Source of the DNA: Paraclostridium dentum
GTDB taxonomy: Bacteria; Bacillota; Clostridia; Peptostreptococcales; Peptostreptococcaceae
DNA length: 64,000 bases
Direction of reading: 5' to 3'
NCBI RefSeq assembly: GCF_012922555.1
Contig: NZ_WIPK01000006.1
Span: 80,650 to 144,649, forward strand
Shown: positions 36,109-45,963 of the stretch, piece by piece
Numbering within the stretch: position 1 is the first letter of the stretch
Layout: each line of letters starts with the position of its first letter
Made by a program: the position numbers and the translations under genes
The notes under the pieces: model-generated
What the model saw: only the letters and a program-made list of their open reading frames with translations
Database searches by the model: none
Told to the model about the DNA's origin: nothing

Positions 36109-36496
36109 CTTTTTTCTCCTTTAGCTTACCTATTAAATTTATAGGGTTTTGTATATCTTTTTTTAAGTTCAATTTTTTAAACTTTAATTTATCTACTTTT
36201 AATACATTGTTATTTTGTCTTTTATCTTCTATCTCTTTTATGTCCTCTGGAGTTAAATCTTTTATTCTTTCTATATTATTATTTGAGACTAGCAATACAC
36301 ATCCATCTTCCCCTGTTTTTAAAACAACTAAATATGTATCTTTATTAATCCCAACTTTTTCTAAAATTTTTGCATATTTATACATTCCAACATTTTGTAA
36401 GTTTATTCCATTAATTTTATAAGCAATAGCAATTACTCCAATCATCAGAATTATAAATGCACTTAAGTTTACTAAGTATCTCAATGTTTCATACAT
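36092..36496 (-). CDS. fliO: Flagellar assembly protein FliO (FliZ-like)
   Basis: 134 residues: one membrane helix (10-26), then a small SH3-like cytosolic region (ILEKVGINKDTYLVVLKTGEDGCVLLVSNNNIERIKDL) typical of FliO, which helps FliP assemble. Sequence similarity in this family is low, so the call rests mainly on size, topology and position just ahead of fliP. It starts 11 bases after motB; fliL, expected here in related clostridia, is absent. Confidence 0.82.
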   Translation of the reverse strand: MYETLRYLVNLSAFIILMIGVIAIAYKINGINLQNVGMYKYAKILEKVGINKDTYLVVLKTGEDGCVLLVSNNNIERIKDLTPEDIKEIEDKRQNNNVLKVDKLKFKKLNLKKDIQNPINLIGKLKEKKDANIK

Positions 36497-36507
36497 AATA
36501 AGTTATC

Positions 36508-37269
36508 TTACTCCTTCGTGTCTTGACTTTGTTGCGGTTGTTGACTTTCTTCTTCTTGTTGCTTAGCCTTTTCTTTTTTATCTACTATTAAGATGTCTAC
36601 TCTTCTATTTGTAGATCTATTTTCTGGAGTATCGTTAGCTACTAAAGGTCTAAACTCTGCATATCCTTTTACTGCAAATCTAGTTGGTGGAACCTCTTTA
36701 TTTTCAACAAAATACCTTACAACACTTACAGCTCTGGCTGTTGATAGTTCCCAGTTTGATGCATACTGTGAGTTATGTATAGGTATATTATCTGTATGTC
36801 CTTCTACTAAAACATCATTATCCATATCTTTAACTAATTTTGTTATAGTGTCTAATGCTTTTATACTCGTTTCTTTTAAATCTGATTTTCCTGAATCATA
36901 AAGTATATTTTCATCTAATTGAAGTACTATACCTCTATCTTCTTCTCTTACTTTAACTGAGTCTTGTAGATTATTATCTTGTACTGCTTTATTAACTTTT
37001 TTTGCAAGGTCCTCTTTTTCTAAATTAGACTTTCCTACTCCTACTTTTAAATCTTCTATATTTTCAAGTTTTTCTATAGATGTACTTCCACCTAAAGAAC
37101 TTTTTAAAGCTTTTGATAATTTACTTAACTTTTGACTATCTACTGCCGATATTGAATATAGTAGGATAAAGAAGGTAAGAAGTAGTGTTATTGTGTCAGC
37201 ATATGTATCCATCCAAGACCCTGTTTCTACATCATCGCCTTTTCCTCTTCTTCTATCTCTACGCGACAT
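36508..37269 (-). CDS. motB: Flagellar stator protein MotB
   Basis: 253 residues. A basic N-terminus, one membrane helix with the proton-carrying aspartate in TYADTITLLLTFF (D25), a plug/linker region, then an OmpA-like peptidoglycan-binding domain (VEGHTDNIPIHNSQYASNWELSTARAVSVV, RFAVKGYAEFRPLVAND, NRRVDILI). Gln-rich tail. Overlaps motA by 11 bases. With MotA it forms the ion channel that turns the motor; Asp with no sodium-specific hints suggests protons. Confidence 0.93.
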   Translation of the reverse strand: MSRRDRRRGKGDDVETGSWMDTYADTITLLLTFFILLYSISAVDSQKLSKLSKALKSSLGGSTSIEKLENIEDLKVGVGKSNLEKEDLAKKVNKAVQDNNLQDSVKVREEDRGIVLQLDENILYDSGKSDLKETSIKALDTITKLVKDMDNDVLVEGHTDNIPIHNSQYASNWELSTARAVSVVRYFVENKEVPPTRFAVKGYAEFRPLVANDTPENRSTNRRVDILIVDKKEKAKQQEEESQQPQQSQDTKE

Positions 37270-38071
37270 TTACTGCTTCACCTTCTATCGTTCCTCTAGT
37301 GTAATAAGATTTCTTTTCTTTTGGAGTTAAGAAGTTTACTAATTTTTCTTCAATAACTCTAGTGCTATCTCCATTTTGGATACTCATAATTCCGCAAATC
37401 ATCATATCCATACGTTCACATTCTCTTTCCCCTTTTATTTGAATGTTAAATCCAATTGGATTTAGTATAGCATTAGCCATTAATGCCCCATAAAATGTTG
37501 TTATAAGAGCGGCAGCCATACCACTAGATATAGTATCTGGGCTCCCCATGTCTGAAAGCATTTGAATTAATCCTATTAATGTTCCAACCATACCAAATGC
37601 AGGCGCATAAGATCCCCATATTTTAAATATTTTTGACCCTGTAGTATATTTACTTTCTACTTCATCTATTTCTATTTCTAATATTTCTTTAATATCTTCC
37701 ATGTCAATACCATCTATTGCTAACTCTAAGCCTTTTCTTAAAAATGCATCTTCTATTTCAGAAACTTCTTGTTCTACTGCCAAAGGTCCATCTTTTCTAA
37801 CTTTTCTAGCTAATTCCTTAAATTGATCTACTAAATCAACTTTATTTATATTCCCTGATCTTAATATTTCTTTAGTTATTTTTAATCCCGTTTTTAAATC
37901 TTCCATTGAAAATGTTATAAGAACTGATGCAAAAGATCCTCCAACTGTAATTGCTAGGGATGGTGCATCTACGAATGCACCTATCCCTGTTTTTCCTAGT
38001 GATATACCATATACAACAAATCCAAGAGCTAAGACAAGACCTACGGGAGTTAACATATCATTTTTTTTCAT
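37259..38071 (-). CDS. motA: Flagellar stator protein MotA
   Basis: 270 residues with four membrane helices: GISLGKTGIGAFVDAPSLAITVGGSFASVLI at the N-terminus, a cytosolic region with the rotor-contacting charges (RKVRDGPLAVEQEV type, KGLELAIDG), and helices 3-4 with SYAPAFGMVGTLIGLIQML and AAALITTFYGALMANAILNPIG. ATG with GGAGGATAAT. Lies 14 bases after flgE, a gap too short for the small flbD gene usually found between them. Confidence 0.93.
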   Translation of the reverse strand: MKKNDMLTPVGLVLALGFVVYGISLGKTGIGAFVDAPSLAITVGGSFASVLITFSMEDLKTGLKITKEILRSGNINKVDLVDQFKELARKVRKDGPLAVEQEVSEIEDAFLRKGLELAIDGIDMEDIKEILEIEIDEVESKYTTGSKIFKIWGSYAPAFGMVGTLIGLIQMLSDMGSPDTISSGMAAALITTFYGALMANAILNPIGFNIQIKGERECERMDMMICGIMSIQNGDSTRVIEEKLVNFLTPKEKKSYYTRGTIEGEAVNVA

Positions 38072-38085
38072 ATTATCCTCCTAAT

Positions 38086-38919
38086 TTATCTCTTTAAATT
38101 TATTATTTCCTGTAAAAGTTCATCACTTGTTGTTATAACTTTACTTGCCGCTTGGAATGCTCTAGTTGTTACTATCATTTCTGTAAATTCTTCTGACAAA
38201 TCAACATTTGACATTTCTATAGCCCCTTGATTTATCTGCCCATATTTTACTCCATACATAGGGTTTCCTGAGTTAGCTGTTTCTCCATAAAGGTTTCCAC
38301 TTAAAGATTCCATTCCTTCTGGATTTTGGAATACTGCTATTTTTAATGTTTGAGCATTTTCAACCTTTGTTCCATCTGCTAGTAAATATGAAACTTTACC
38401 TTCTTTTGATATATTAAAAGATAAAACTTTTTGCATTTCTCCACTCGGATTAGGTTGTTCTTTTGGTATTTCTACTGGCTTTCCTTCTGTATTTAAAACT
38501 TTATATCCATCTGCTGTTACTAAGTTTCCATTAGCATCTAGCGTAAATGATCCATCTCTTGTATAAGCTTCTTGATTAGGTCCTACACTTACAACAAAGA
38601 ATCCATCCCCATCTATAGCTAAATCCGTTGGTCTTCCTGTTGGTTGTATATTCCCTTGTAACATATTTCTAAATATTCCACTTACCTTAGTACCAATACC
38701 TATTTGCCCTGGGTTAACCCCTCCTATTACATTAGGGTCTCCCGCAGCTCCACCAGGAACACTTGAATATATTACTGTTTGATTTAATGCATCTGAAAAT
38801 CTTGTAGTTGATTTTTTAAAAGCCGTCGTCCCAACATTTGCAACATTGTTACCTACAACGTCCATTTTAGTTTGATTTGCCTTCATTCCACTTATCCCTG
38901 AATACATTGACTTTAACAT
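38086..38919 (-). CDS. flgE: Flagellar hook protein FlgE
   Basis: 277 residues, a short hook protein. Typical ends: MLKSMYSGISGMKANQTKMDVVGNNVANVGTTAFK and the C-terminal SNVDLSEEFTEMIVTTRAFQAASKVITTSDE. The middle contains TDLAIDGDGFFVV and YTRDGSFTLDANGNLV. Compared with the 400-residue enterobacterial hook, the outer domain is largely missing, as in many Firmicutes. Length is controlled by FliK and capping needs FlgD, both upstream in the operon. Confidence 0.9.
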   Translation of the reverse strand: MLKSMYSGISGMKANQTKMDVVGNNVANVGTTAFKKSTTRFSDALNQTVIYSSVPGGAAGDPNVIGGVNPGQIGIGTKVSGIFRNMLQGNIQPTGRPTDLAIDGDGFFVVSVGPNQEAYTRDGSFTLDANGNLVTADGYKVLNTEGKPVEIPKEQPNPSGEMQKVLSFNISKEGKVSYLLADGTKVENAQTLKIAVFQNPEGMESLSGNLYGETANSGNPMYGVKYGQINQGAIEMSNVDLSEEFTEMIVTTRAFQAASKVITTSDELLQEIINLKR

Positions 38920-38923
38920 ATAA

Positions 38924-39529
38924 TTACTCTCCCTTTTTATTTGTATTTGACTCTACAGAGTCTTTATTTTCACTTGCTTTTATAAGAGATCCATATTCTA
39001 TGGATTTTAATTCTCCTGTTTCATCTACTCTTACTTCCATATAAACAATACCGTCTTTAATTTTTATACCTTCTACTACTCCTGTAATAGTTTTTTTATC
39101 ATCTGTCTCGTCATCATTTTTTGCTACATTATTAGTTTCCTCAGTATTATCTTCTTCTGGAGCATAAGCTTCTATTCTCTTTCCTATAAGCGCTGATGCT
39201 GTGCTCATTGCAGAGTTTACTAAAACTCCATTAGTTAATCCTACTAGGTATTCCATTCCTTCATTTAAATTTTGCATCTGCTCTAAAGAACTAAATTGAG
39301 CAAGCTGCGTTACATATTGTGTAGGGTCCTGTGGGTTTAGAGGATCTTGATTACTCATTTGTGCTACTAGTAGCTTTAAAAATAAATCTTTATTTGTTTC
39401 TTCTCCAGGCATAACTATATCTGTTCCATTTTCTGTTTTACCAGATGACTTGGTATTTGCTACAGTTTTAGTATTTGCTGAAGTTTTAGTACTTGTTTGC
39501 TGTGTATTTACTTTCATAAAATTATTCAT
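38924..39529 (-). CDS. flgD: Flagellar hook cap protein FlgD
   Basis: 201 residues. N-terminal low-complexity Thr/Lys/Ser region, then the FlgD signature NKDLFLKLLVAQMSNQDPLNPQDPTQYVTQLAQFSSLEQMQNL, then a truncated C-terminal part with an acidic insert (PEEDNTEETNNVAKNDDETDDKK) and a VVEGIKIKDGIVYMEV beta unit. Scaffold for hook polymerisation, exported by the flagellar system. Nine bases after fliK, four before flgE. Confidence 0.92.
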   Translation of the reverse strand: MNNFMKVNTQQTSTKTSANTKTVANTKSSGKTENGTDIVMPGEETNKDLFLKLLVAQMSNQDPLNPQDPTQYVTQLAQFSSLEQMQNLNEGMEYLVGLTNGVLVNSAMSTASALIGKRIEAYAPEEDNTEETNNVAKNDDETDDKKTITGVVEGIKIKDGIVYMEVRVDETGELKSIEYGSLIKASENKDSVESNTNKKGE

Positions 39530-39538
39530 AATTTACCT

Positions 39539-40765
39539 CTAAGCTAATATATTAAGATTGGATTCATCTATTTTATTTTCATCTAAATCTTCTACAGAAT
39601 TTAGTGATGTATTATTACTTCTATTATTTCTTTTTTGTTTCTTTTGATCTTCCTTTTTGCTAAACTCTTGACTTAAGTTATCTGAAAAGAAATTTTGGTC
39701 ATTGGATTTCATTTCAACAACTATATCTTTAGCCTTTATTCCTAAATCGGTTAGATGCTTATTTATATCATGTAAATTTTTATTTAACATATTAAAAGTT
39801 TCTTCTTTTCCTACATGTATAAATACCTTTGTAGCTTCACTATCTTTTAAAAGCTTTATAGTCATATCTCCTAACTCTTTAGGATTTATATTAACTTTGA
39901 TTTCTTCTATATTATTATTTTTTAAGTATTTAACCATTTTTATAAAATCATCGCCAATATTACTTGCACGTATAGTTACTGCTGGCAAATTTTTATTTGT
40001 AGAGGATTCTTGAGTAAATGTTTTGTTGTTTATTATAGATAAATCACTTGCATTTTTATCTGCTATATTTTCTAAGATACTCAAGCTTTCATCCTTGCTT
40101 TTATCTTTTTGATTCACATCTACAATATTATTTTTATTAGCATTTGTTGCTACATTTAATTCTTCATATGACTTTAAAGATTTTATCTCACTGTCTACTT
40201 TTTTAATTCCATCTTTAGGGTTTTCATCCTGTTCATTGATATTTTCTGCCAGTTTAGTGTTTTCTTCACCAGCTTTTTTCGACAATTTATCTAGATTTAA
40301 ACCTTTAGGTAAAATAATTTCATCATCAGTTGGTAAATCTAAATCATCAGTTTTAGTAAATTTATCTAAATTAAAATTTAAATCAATATAACTACTTATT
40401 TCATCATTACTTAATTTCATCATCTTATCGATATCTAATGCTTTTAAGCTTAAGTTTGATTTATCATTTATGCTCAAAATAGTATCGTTTATTGACTTCA
40501 AAATTTCTTCTTTTTTCAAATCTGGATTTACATCTGAATTATCAATTTCTTTTAATTTATTTAAGTTTGAAAAAAGATTTTGAATTAATGATGCTATTAA
40601 ATCACAATCTTCATTTTTTTGATCTACATTTGTATTTTCAATGTCAATATCTAAAGAAGCTAGTAAATCTTCAAATCCACCTTTACTTGATAACTTAGTG
40701 CTTAAATTGCTTTTCCCAAGTGCTAAGTTTACTAAGTCGAAGGAAAAATTTAAGTTAAAATTCAT
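39539..40765 (-). CDS. fliK: Flagellar hook-length control protein FliK
   Basis: 408 residues. Long, variable, Asn/Lys/Asp-rich N-terminal ruler region, then the conserved Flg_hook domain (about 270-365) with EEIKVNINPKELGDMTIKLLKDSEATKVFIHVGKEETFNMLNKNLHDINKHLTDLGIK, and a Lys/Asn-rich tail. It measures hook length and triggers the switch of FlhB specificity. Identification rests on the C-terminal domain and position between fliJ and flgD. Confidence 0.88.
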   Translation of the reverse strand: MNFNLNFSFDLVNLALGKSNLSTKLSSKGGFEDLLASLDIDIENTNVDQKNEDCDLIASLIQNLFSNLNKLKEIDNSDVNPDLKKEEILKSINDTILSINDKSNLSLKALDIDKMMKLSNDEISSYIDLNFNLDKFTKTDDLDLPTDDEIILPKGLNLDKLSKKAGEENTKLAENINEQDENPKDGIKKVDSEIKSLKSYEELNVATNANKNNIVDVNQKDKSKDESLSILENIADKNASDLSIINNKTFTQESSTNKNLPAVTIRASNIGDDFIKMVKYLKNNNIEEIKVNINPKELGDMTIKLLKDSEATKVFIHVGKEETFNMLNKNLHDINKHLTDLGIKAKDIVVEMKSNDQNFFSDNLSQEFSKKEDQKKQKRNNRSNNTSLNSVEDLDENKIDESNLNILA

Positions 40766-40779
40766 ATCTCAATCATCCT

Positions 40780-41220
40780 TTATGATATATTCTTTTTGTT
40801 TCTCATGTACGCATATAAAGCAAATTCATCATTTTCTATTTGTTCTTTTCTCGCTTCTTCTTTTCTTAGCCTTATAAATTTATTTTCTTTTAATGTTTCT
40901 AATGACTTTCTATTTATTTGTTTTTCAATAAATTTATCTTTAGCTTCTACTACTATTCTTTCTTTTTCTACTAATATTCTATTGCTTTGCTCTATAGTTT
41001 GACTTATTGAGTGAAGATAGTTTAATCTTACTTTCTGACTTACAGTATCCTCTACATCTTCAAACTGAGCATATTTTTTATAACTACAGTCTAATTTTTT
41101 GATGTTGTCTTCTAATACTTTTTTATCATTTTGTGCCTTTGTATATTCTAATTTACTTTCTTCTTCTTCTTTTATTTTTATATCTAATAACTTTTGTAGC
41201 TTAAACTTATAGTTTGTCAC
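40780..41220 (-). CDS. fliJ: Flagellar export chaperone FliJ
   Basis: 146 residues, almost entirely coiled coil and highly charged (KLQKLLDIKIKEEEESKLEYTKAQNDKKVLEDNIKKLD). FliJ sits in the centre of the FliI hexamer, like the gamma subunit of F1-ATPase. Sequence is weakly conserved; call from coiled-coil form, size and position right after fliI. ATG with GAGGAG-like site. Confidence 0.85.
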   Translation of the reverse strand: MTNYKFKLQKLLDIKIKEEEESKLEYTKAQNDKKVLEDNIKKLDCSYKKYAQFEDVEDTVSQKVRLNYLHSISQTIEQSNRILVEKERIVVEAKDKFIEKQINRKSLETLKENKFIRLRKEEARKEQIENDEFALYAYMRNKKNIS

Positions 41221-41235
41221 TTAAACCTCTCCTCG

Positions 41236-42543
41236 TTATTTGAATATGTTCTTTAGTTCGACTATACTCTCTTCAAATTTAGTTTTTTCATTTACACCTT
41301 GCTTTAAAAATGAATTAACTTTATCTATGTATTCAATCGCTATATCTATATTTTTATTAGATCCATTTTCATATGCACCTATATTAATTAAATCTTCAGC
41401 CTCTTTGTATGTAGCTAATATATCTCTTGCTAAAGATGCACACTCTTGATGTTGGTCCTCACAAATTTCTTTCATAAGCCTACTTACACTATTTAAAATA
41501 TCTATAGCTGGGTAATGGTTTTTATGTGCAAGGTCTCTAGATAAAACAATATGACCATCTAAAATACCTCTTACTGTATCTGCAATTGGCTCATTAAAGT
41601 CATCTCCATCAACTAAAACTGTATAAAAAGCAGTTATCGACCCTTTATCAGACATCCCACTTCTTTCCATAAGTTTTGGAAGTAGTGCAAATACTGATGG
41701 TGTGTACCCTTTTTGTGCAGGTGGCTCACCTATAGCTAGTCCAACTTCTCTTTGAGCCATTGCAAACCTAGTTACAGAATCCATCATTAAAATAACTTTT
41801 TTACCTTGGTCTCTGAAATACTCAGCTATAGCTGTTGCTGTTAGCGCTCCCTTTAATCTAAGTAACGGTGATTTATCAGAAGTTGCACAAACTACTACAG
41901 ATTTTTTCATACCTTCTTCACCTAGGTCTCTCTCTATAAAGTCCAGTACTTCTCTACCTCTTTCTCCTATAAGAGCAATAACATTTACATCAGCTTTAGC
42001 TGTTTTTGCTATCATTCCTAAAGTTGTACTTTTCCCAACACCACTTCCTGCAAATATACCTATTCTTTGACCTTCTCCACAAGTTAAGAACCCATCAATC
42101 GCCCTTATACCTGTAGGCATGATATTTTTTATTCTTGGTCTTTTCATTGGATCTGGCGGTTCATTTGAAAGACTATATCTTTCTCCTCCTAAAACCTCTT
42201 CATCATCTATTGGGTTTCCAATTCCATCAAGCACCTTACCTAATAAATCATTACTACATTTAACACTAAGTGGTATTCCTCTAGCAACAACTTTACACCC
42301 AGGAGCTACTCCTGCAAGTTCTCCTAATGGCATTAAAATTACATTTTTATCTTTAAAACCAACAACTTCACAGTTTATAGGTTCATCTGCATAATTGTAA
42401 ACTGTACAAAGCTCTCCTACAAATGCCTTTATACCTTCCACTTCAACAGTAAGACCTATTATCTTAGTCACCTTACCTTCTGATATAACTTCTTTAACTT
42501 CTAAAACTTTATTTTTCAATCTTTCAAAGTCTATATCTATCAT
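41236..42543 (-). CDS. fliI: Flagellar export ATPase FliI
   Basis: 435 residues, F1-beta-like ATPase. Walker A GSGVGKST at 166-173 region, ALIGERGREVLDF, Walker B VILMMDSVTRFAMAQREVGLAIGEPPAQKGYTPSVF and the SITAFYTVLVDGDDFNEPIADTVRGILDGHIVLSR stretch. It energises delivery of export substrates. Overlaps fliH by 4 bases. Confidence 0.96.
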   Translation of the reverse strand: MIDIDFERLKNKVLEVKEVISEGKVTKIIGLTVEVEGIKAFVGELCTVYNYADEPINCEVVGFKDKNVILMPLGELAGVAPGCKVVARGIPLSVKCSNDLLGKVLDGIGNPIDDEEVLGGERYSLSNEPPDPMKRPRIKNIMPTGIRAIDGFLTCGEGQRIGIFAGSGVGKSTTLGMIAKTAKADVNVIALIGERGREVLDFIERDLGEEGMKKSVVVCATSDKSPLLRLKGALTATAIAEYFRDQGKKVILMMDSVTRFAMAQREVGLAIGEPPAQKGYTPSVFALLPKLMERSGMSDKGSITAFYTVLVDGDDFNEPIADTVRGILDGHIVLSRDLAHKNHYPAIDILNSVSRLMKEICEDQHQECASLARDILATYKEAEDLINIGAYENGSNKNIDIAIEYIDKVNSFLKQGVNEKTKFEESIVELKNIFK

Positions 42544-43313
42544 AAAAGTTCCTCTTTCACCTTTTCTAAAACACAGTCAACCCCTACTATTAATCTACCT
42601 TTATTGGTTTCAATTATTGCGTTTCCTGGTTCTATAAAGTCATCTGCTAATATAAAGGATTCTCCTTTTATTAATTGTTGGTTTTTCAATTCATTTAATT
42701 GTTCATTAACTTTTTCTATGTAGATTGCATTAGTTCTTATTACAAAATTTTCTTTAATTTCATATTCTTTTATAGTGGCTTCAAGTATATTATTCATAGA
42801 CTCTTCATCTTTAAATTTTTCTTTAAGGACTTTTTCTGCTATGAATACACTCAAACTAATAATATCTTTTTTACTACATTTTAAAAAGTCTGTAAATTGT
42901 TCATTAGCTTGTAGCAAAATATTATTTGCTTTATTTATAATCTCTTCTGACTCTTGTTTTGCTTTTTCAATATTATCTTCATATGATTCCTTGTATCCAT
43001 CTTCATATCCATTTCTTAATCCTATGTTATGGCCTTCTTCATATGCTCTTTTTTTTATTTCTTCACATTCATTTTGTGCTTCTTGGACAATTCTTTCACT
43101 TTCTACTTGTGCATTTGATATCATATTTTCACAAGTATCTTTTGCTTGATTTAGTTGTTCTTCAATTTCTTCTTTGACTTTTAATTCTTCATTTTCATCA
43201 ATTATTTCTTCATTGTTAATTTTTTTTGCTTTAGATGTAGTTTTTAAAGGCTTAACACCTTTAAAAACTACTCCATTAGATTTTAAAATACTGTTACTTT
43301 TAAATAAACTCAT
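42540..43313 (-). CDS. fliH: Flagellar export regulator FliH
   Basis: 257 residues. Long coiled-coil N-terminal half with repeated Glu-rich heptads (EEEIEEQLNQAKDTCENMISNAQVESERIVQEAQNE pattern), GxxxG-like EEGHNIGLRNGYEDGYKESYED, then the conserved globular C-terminal part (ISLSVFIAEKVLKEKFKDE, DDFIEPGNAIIETNKGRLIVGVD). It is a V-ATPase E-subunit-like partner that tethers FliI to the C-ring. Overlaps fliG by 14 and fliI by 4 bases. Confidence 0.9.
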   Translation of the reverse strand: MSLFKSNSILKSNGVVFKGVKPLKTTSKAKKINNEEIIDENEELKVKEEIEEQLNQAKDTCENMISNAQVESERIVQEAQNECEEIKKRAYEEGHNIGLRNGYEDGYKESYEDNIEKAKQESEEIINKANNILLQANEQFTDFLKCSKKDIISLSVFIAEKVLKEKFKDEESMNNILEATIKEYEIKENFVIRTNAIYIEKVNEQLNELKNQQLIKGESFILADDFIEPGNAIIETNKGRLIVGVDCVLEKVKEELL

Positions 43314-44352
43314 CGTCTGAACCTCTAGATAATGTTATTTCACCAGCATCTTCAAGTCGTCTAACAACATTTACAATAGCTTGTTGAGCTTCTTCTACTT
43401 GAGATATCTTTACCTTGCCAAGTAAATCAATTTCTTCTCGTAATGCTTGTGATGCTCTTTGAGATTGATTTTTAAATATTGCAGTTGAGACATCCGCTGA
43501 TGCTCCTTTGAGTGCAAACGCAAGGTCTTTAACATTAACTTCTTTAAGAATTCTTTGAATAGCCATATTATCAAGTCTAACGATATCGTCAAAGATAAAC
43601 ATGTTAGATTTAATTTCTTCGGCCAATTCTTCATTTTTCTGCTCGATAAATTTGATAATATTTTTCTCTGTTTTTCTATCAACATTTGTTAATATATCTA
43701 CCAAGCTATTAACACCACCAGCACTTTCCATCTCTAACTTTCCTAAGCTATTTAATTTTTCTTCTATAGCTTTGTCTATAGATTTTATTACAGCTGGTGA
43801 TATGTTTGATGTAGTTCCTATCTTAAGTGCAATTTCAAGCTTAAGTTCATCAGGTAATTCAGATAATACTACTGCTGCTTTATCAGGTTGAATATGAGCT
43901 AATATTATGGCTATAGCCTGAGGACTTTCACCTTGTATACATGCTAGTATTTGTTCAGGCTCAGCCTTTCTAGCTGATATAAATAATTTTGTATATGCGT
44001 CATATTTTATACCTTCTAATAATTTAGTAGCTCTTTGACTTCCTAATGCTCCATTAAGTAAAGATTTCGCACAGTCAATTCCACCTTCTATCACAAACTC
44101 TTTTCCCTTGTTTAACTCTATAAATTCTTGTAAAACCTCTCGTCTTTCTCTTGGCTTTACAGTATTTATATTAGCTATTTCAACCCCTATTTTTTGAATT
44201 TTTCTATCTGAAAGATTTTTTATTACACTTGAAGCTATCTCAGGCCCTAATGTCATTAAAAGTATAGCTGCCTTTCTAGATCCTGTGACTCTTCTAAACT
44301 TAGGTATATCTCCTAAGTCATATGCATTACCTTTTATACCTTCTGTCTGCAA
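43300..44352 (-). CDS. fliG: Flagellar motor switch protein FliG
   Basis: 350 residues in three armadillo-like domains. N-terminal domain (RKAAILLMTLGPEIASSVIKNLSD) binds FliF; the middle has the EHPQ-type motif as GESPQAIAIILAHIQPDKAAVVLSELP, binding FliM; the C-terminal domain (MFIFDDIVRLDNMAIQRILKEVNVKDLAFALKGA) carries charged residues meeting MotA, and ends EEAQQAIVNVVRRLEDAGEI. Full length. Thirteen bases after fliF. Confidence 0.95.
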   Translation of the reverse strand: MQTEGIKGNAYDLGDIPKFRRVTGSRKAAILLMTLGPEIASSVIKNLSDRKIQKIGVEIANINTVKPRERREVLQEFIELNKGKEFVIEGGIDCAKSLLNGALGSQRATKLLEGIKYDAYTKLFISARKAEPEQILACIQGESPQAIAIILAHIQPDKAAVVLSELPDELKLEIALKIGTTSNISPAVIKSIDKAIEEKLNSLGKLEMESAGGVNSLVDILTNVDRKTEKNIIKFIEQKNEELAEEIKSNMFIFDDIVRLDNMAIQRILKEVNVKDLAFALKGASADVSTAIFKNQSQRASQALREEIDLLGKVKISQVEEAQQAIVNVVRRLEDAGEITLSRGSDDEFI

Positions 44353-44365
44353 ATAATCTCACCCT

Positions 44366-45940
44366 TTACTCATTTAACCAACTATTTACTAGGTCTGTAA
44401 CTTGATCTGGATTATCAGCTGCAAATTGTTTAACTTCATCTTCTAAGCTAATATTTTCCTCATCCTCTTCTTCGTTACTATTTAATCTATTTTGTTCTAA
44501 CTCTTCTAGTTTTTTGTTGATTAGTTCTATTTCATCTTCTTCATCTACATAATCTAGTTCACTAGATGCTTTCTTTTTCTTTATAATCATATAAATTATT
44601 GTACCTATTATTAAAAGTAAAATAATTACACTCAGTACACCTGCTATAATTAACACCCTTCCTAATGATTTGTCCTTACTTATAGCACTTTTTATAACTC
44701 CAAATGTAGAAGTATCTTCGTCTTCTGAGCCAAATCCCATAGAAACTACCTTAACACTATCTCCTCTTTTAGGCTGCATACCAACTGCATTTGCTACCAT
44801 TCCTTCAACATTTCTTAGTTCTGCACTAGTAAGTGTTCCATTTATTGCAACTGAAGCAGTTATCCTATTTATTCCACCTTTAGCTTTTATTACTTTTGTC
44901 TCAGTTTTCCCAGTTTGATATTCTACTTCTTGCTGAGTATCTTCATCTGTCCCTTTTCCACTTTCATTAATATTACTCATGTTGTTGTCTACAGCTCCAC
45001 CTGAGTTTTGTCTTTCACTTGACTTACTGCTTGACTTTGATTCCTTTGTAATTACTTTATTTGGATCTATTATAAGTTCAGTTTTTTCACTTGAATCGAA
45101 ATCTAAGTCTGTATTAACACTAGCTCTTATATTTCCTTCTCCAAATATAGGTTCTAATAAACCTAATATTGATCTTTCTAAGTCTTTACTCAAGTCCTTT
45201 TCAGCTTTAATAGATTCATCAACTTCACTTAAGCTATTTGTATGTACATTTCCTTTATCATCTATTAATCCATCTGATAATAGTTTCATATTTTGATCTA
45301 TTACTTCAACATTTTGTTTTGGTACGTTTTGTGTACTTGCTGAAACAAGTGACATTATAGAGATTACTTGATCTTGTTTTAAAGTCTGTCCAGGGTTTAA
45401 CTCTAAGTAAACTGCAGCTTTCCCAGGTACTGTTTCATTAGCAAATACAGATTCTTCTCCTTGAGTTATATGAACTCTAGCACTTTGTACTTGAGGAAAA
45501 ACTTTTATAGTTTTTTCAATTTCACCTTGAATCATTCTTTGTTTTTTAATTTGGAATTCTTCATCAGTCATCCCAAATGATGATCCCCCATCCATTAACT
45601 CAAATCCCTTAGATCCATTAGAAATATTACTTGATAATTCCATTCTAAGTTTATCTACGTCTCCTTTGGGTACTAAAATACTATCGCCTTTTATTTTAGT
45701 TTCAATCTTTTTCGACTCTAGCTCTTTAGTTACCACCGTAGCATCATTAGAATCTAATCCTGAAAAAAGCACTGCATATTTATTTGATTTTGCATAATTA
45801 ATTCCAAATATTCCTGCTACAACCAAAGTCACAATTGCAGTTGTAATTATTATTTTCTTTTTTTTAGGAAGCTCAATAAATTGATCTTTTTTTGCGATCA
45901 CAAAATCTTTTGTTTTTTGTGGAAATTCCTTTATATTCAT
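44366..45940 (-). CDS. fliF: Flagellar MS-ring protein FliF
   Basis: 524 residues. First membrane helix (IIITTAIVTLVVAGIFGIN), YscJ-like ring-building domains (YAVLFSGLDSNDATVVTKELESKKIETKI; VFPQVQSARVHITQGEESVF; KAAVYLELNPGQTLKQDQVISIMSLVSAS), a Ser-rich insert, a second helix (VLIIAGVLSVIILLLIIGTIIYMI), and an acidic C-terminal FliG-binding tail (ADNPDQVTDLVNSWL). Founding platform of the basal body. Fits the family length. Confidence 0.95.
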   Translation of the reverse strand: MNIKEFPQKTKDFVIAKKDQFIELPKKKKIIITTAIVTLVVAGIFGINYAKSNKYAVLFSGLDSNDATVVTKELESKKIETKIKGDSILVPKGDVDKLRMELSSNISNGSKGFELMDGGSSFGMTDEEFQIKKQRMIQGEIEKTIKVFPQVQSARVHITQGEESVFANETVPGKAAVYLELNPGQTLKQDQVISIMSLVSASTQNVPKQNVEVIDQNMKLLSDGLIDDKGNVHTNSLSEVDESIKAEKDLSKDLERSILGLLEPIFGEGNIRASVNTDLDFDSSEKTELIIDPNKVITKESKSSSKSSERQNSGGAVDNNMSNINESGKGTDEDTQQEVEYQTGKTETKVIKAKGGINRITASVAINGTLTSAELRNVEGMVANAVGMQPKRGDSVKVVSMGFGSEDEDTSTFGVIKSAISKDKSLGRVLIIAGVLSVIILLLIIGTIIYMIIKKKKASSELDYVDEEDEIELINKKLEELEQNRLNSNEEEDEENISLEDEVKQFAADNPDQVTDLVNSWLNE

Positions 45941-45963
45941 TTAAAATTCTCCTTGCTATGAAG

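Noticed and set aside
43410-43685. 91-codon minus-strand frame inside fliG
   Set aside because: Alternative frame of fliG, low complexity, no ribosome site or family features.
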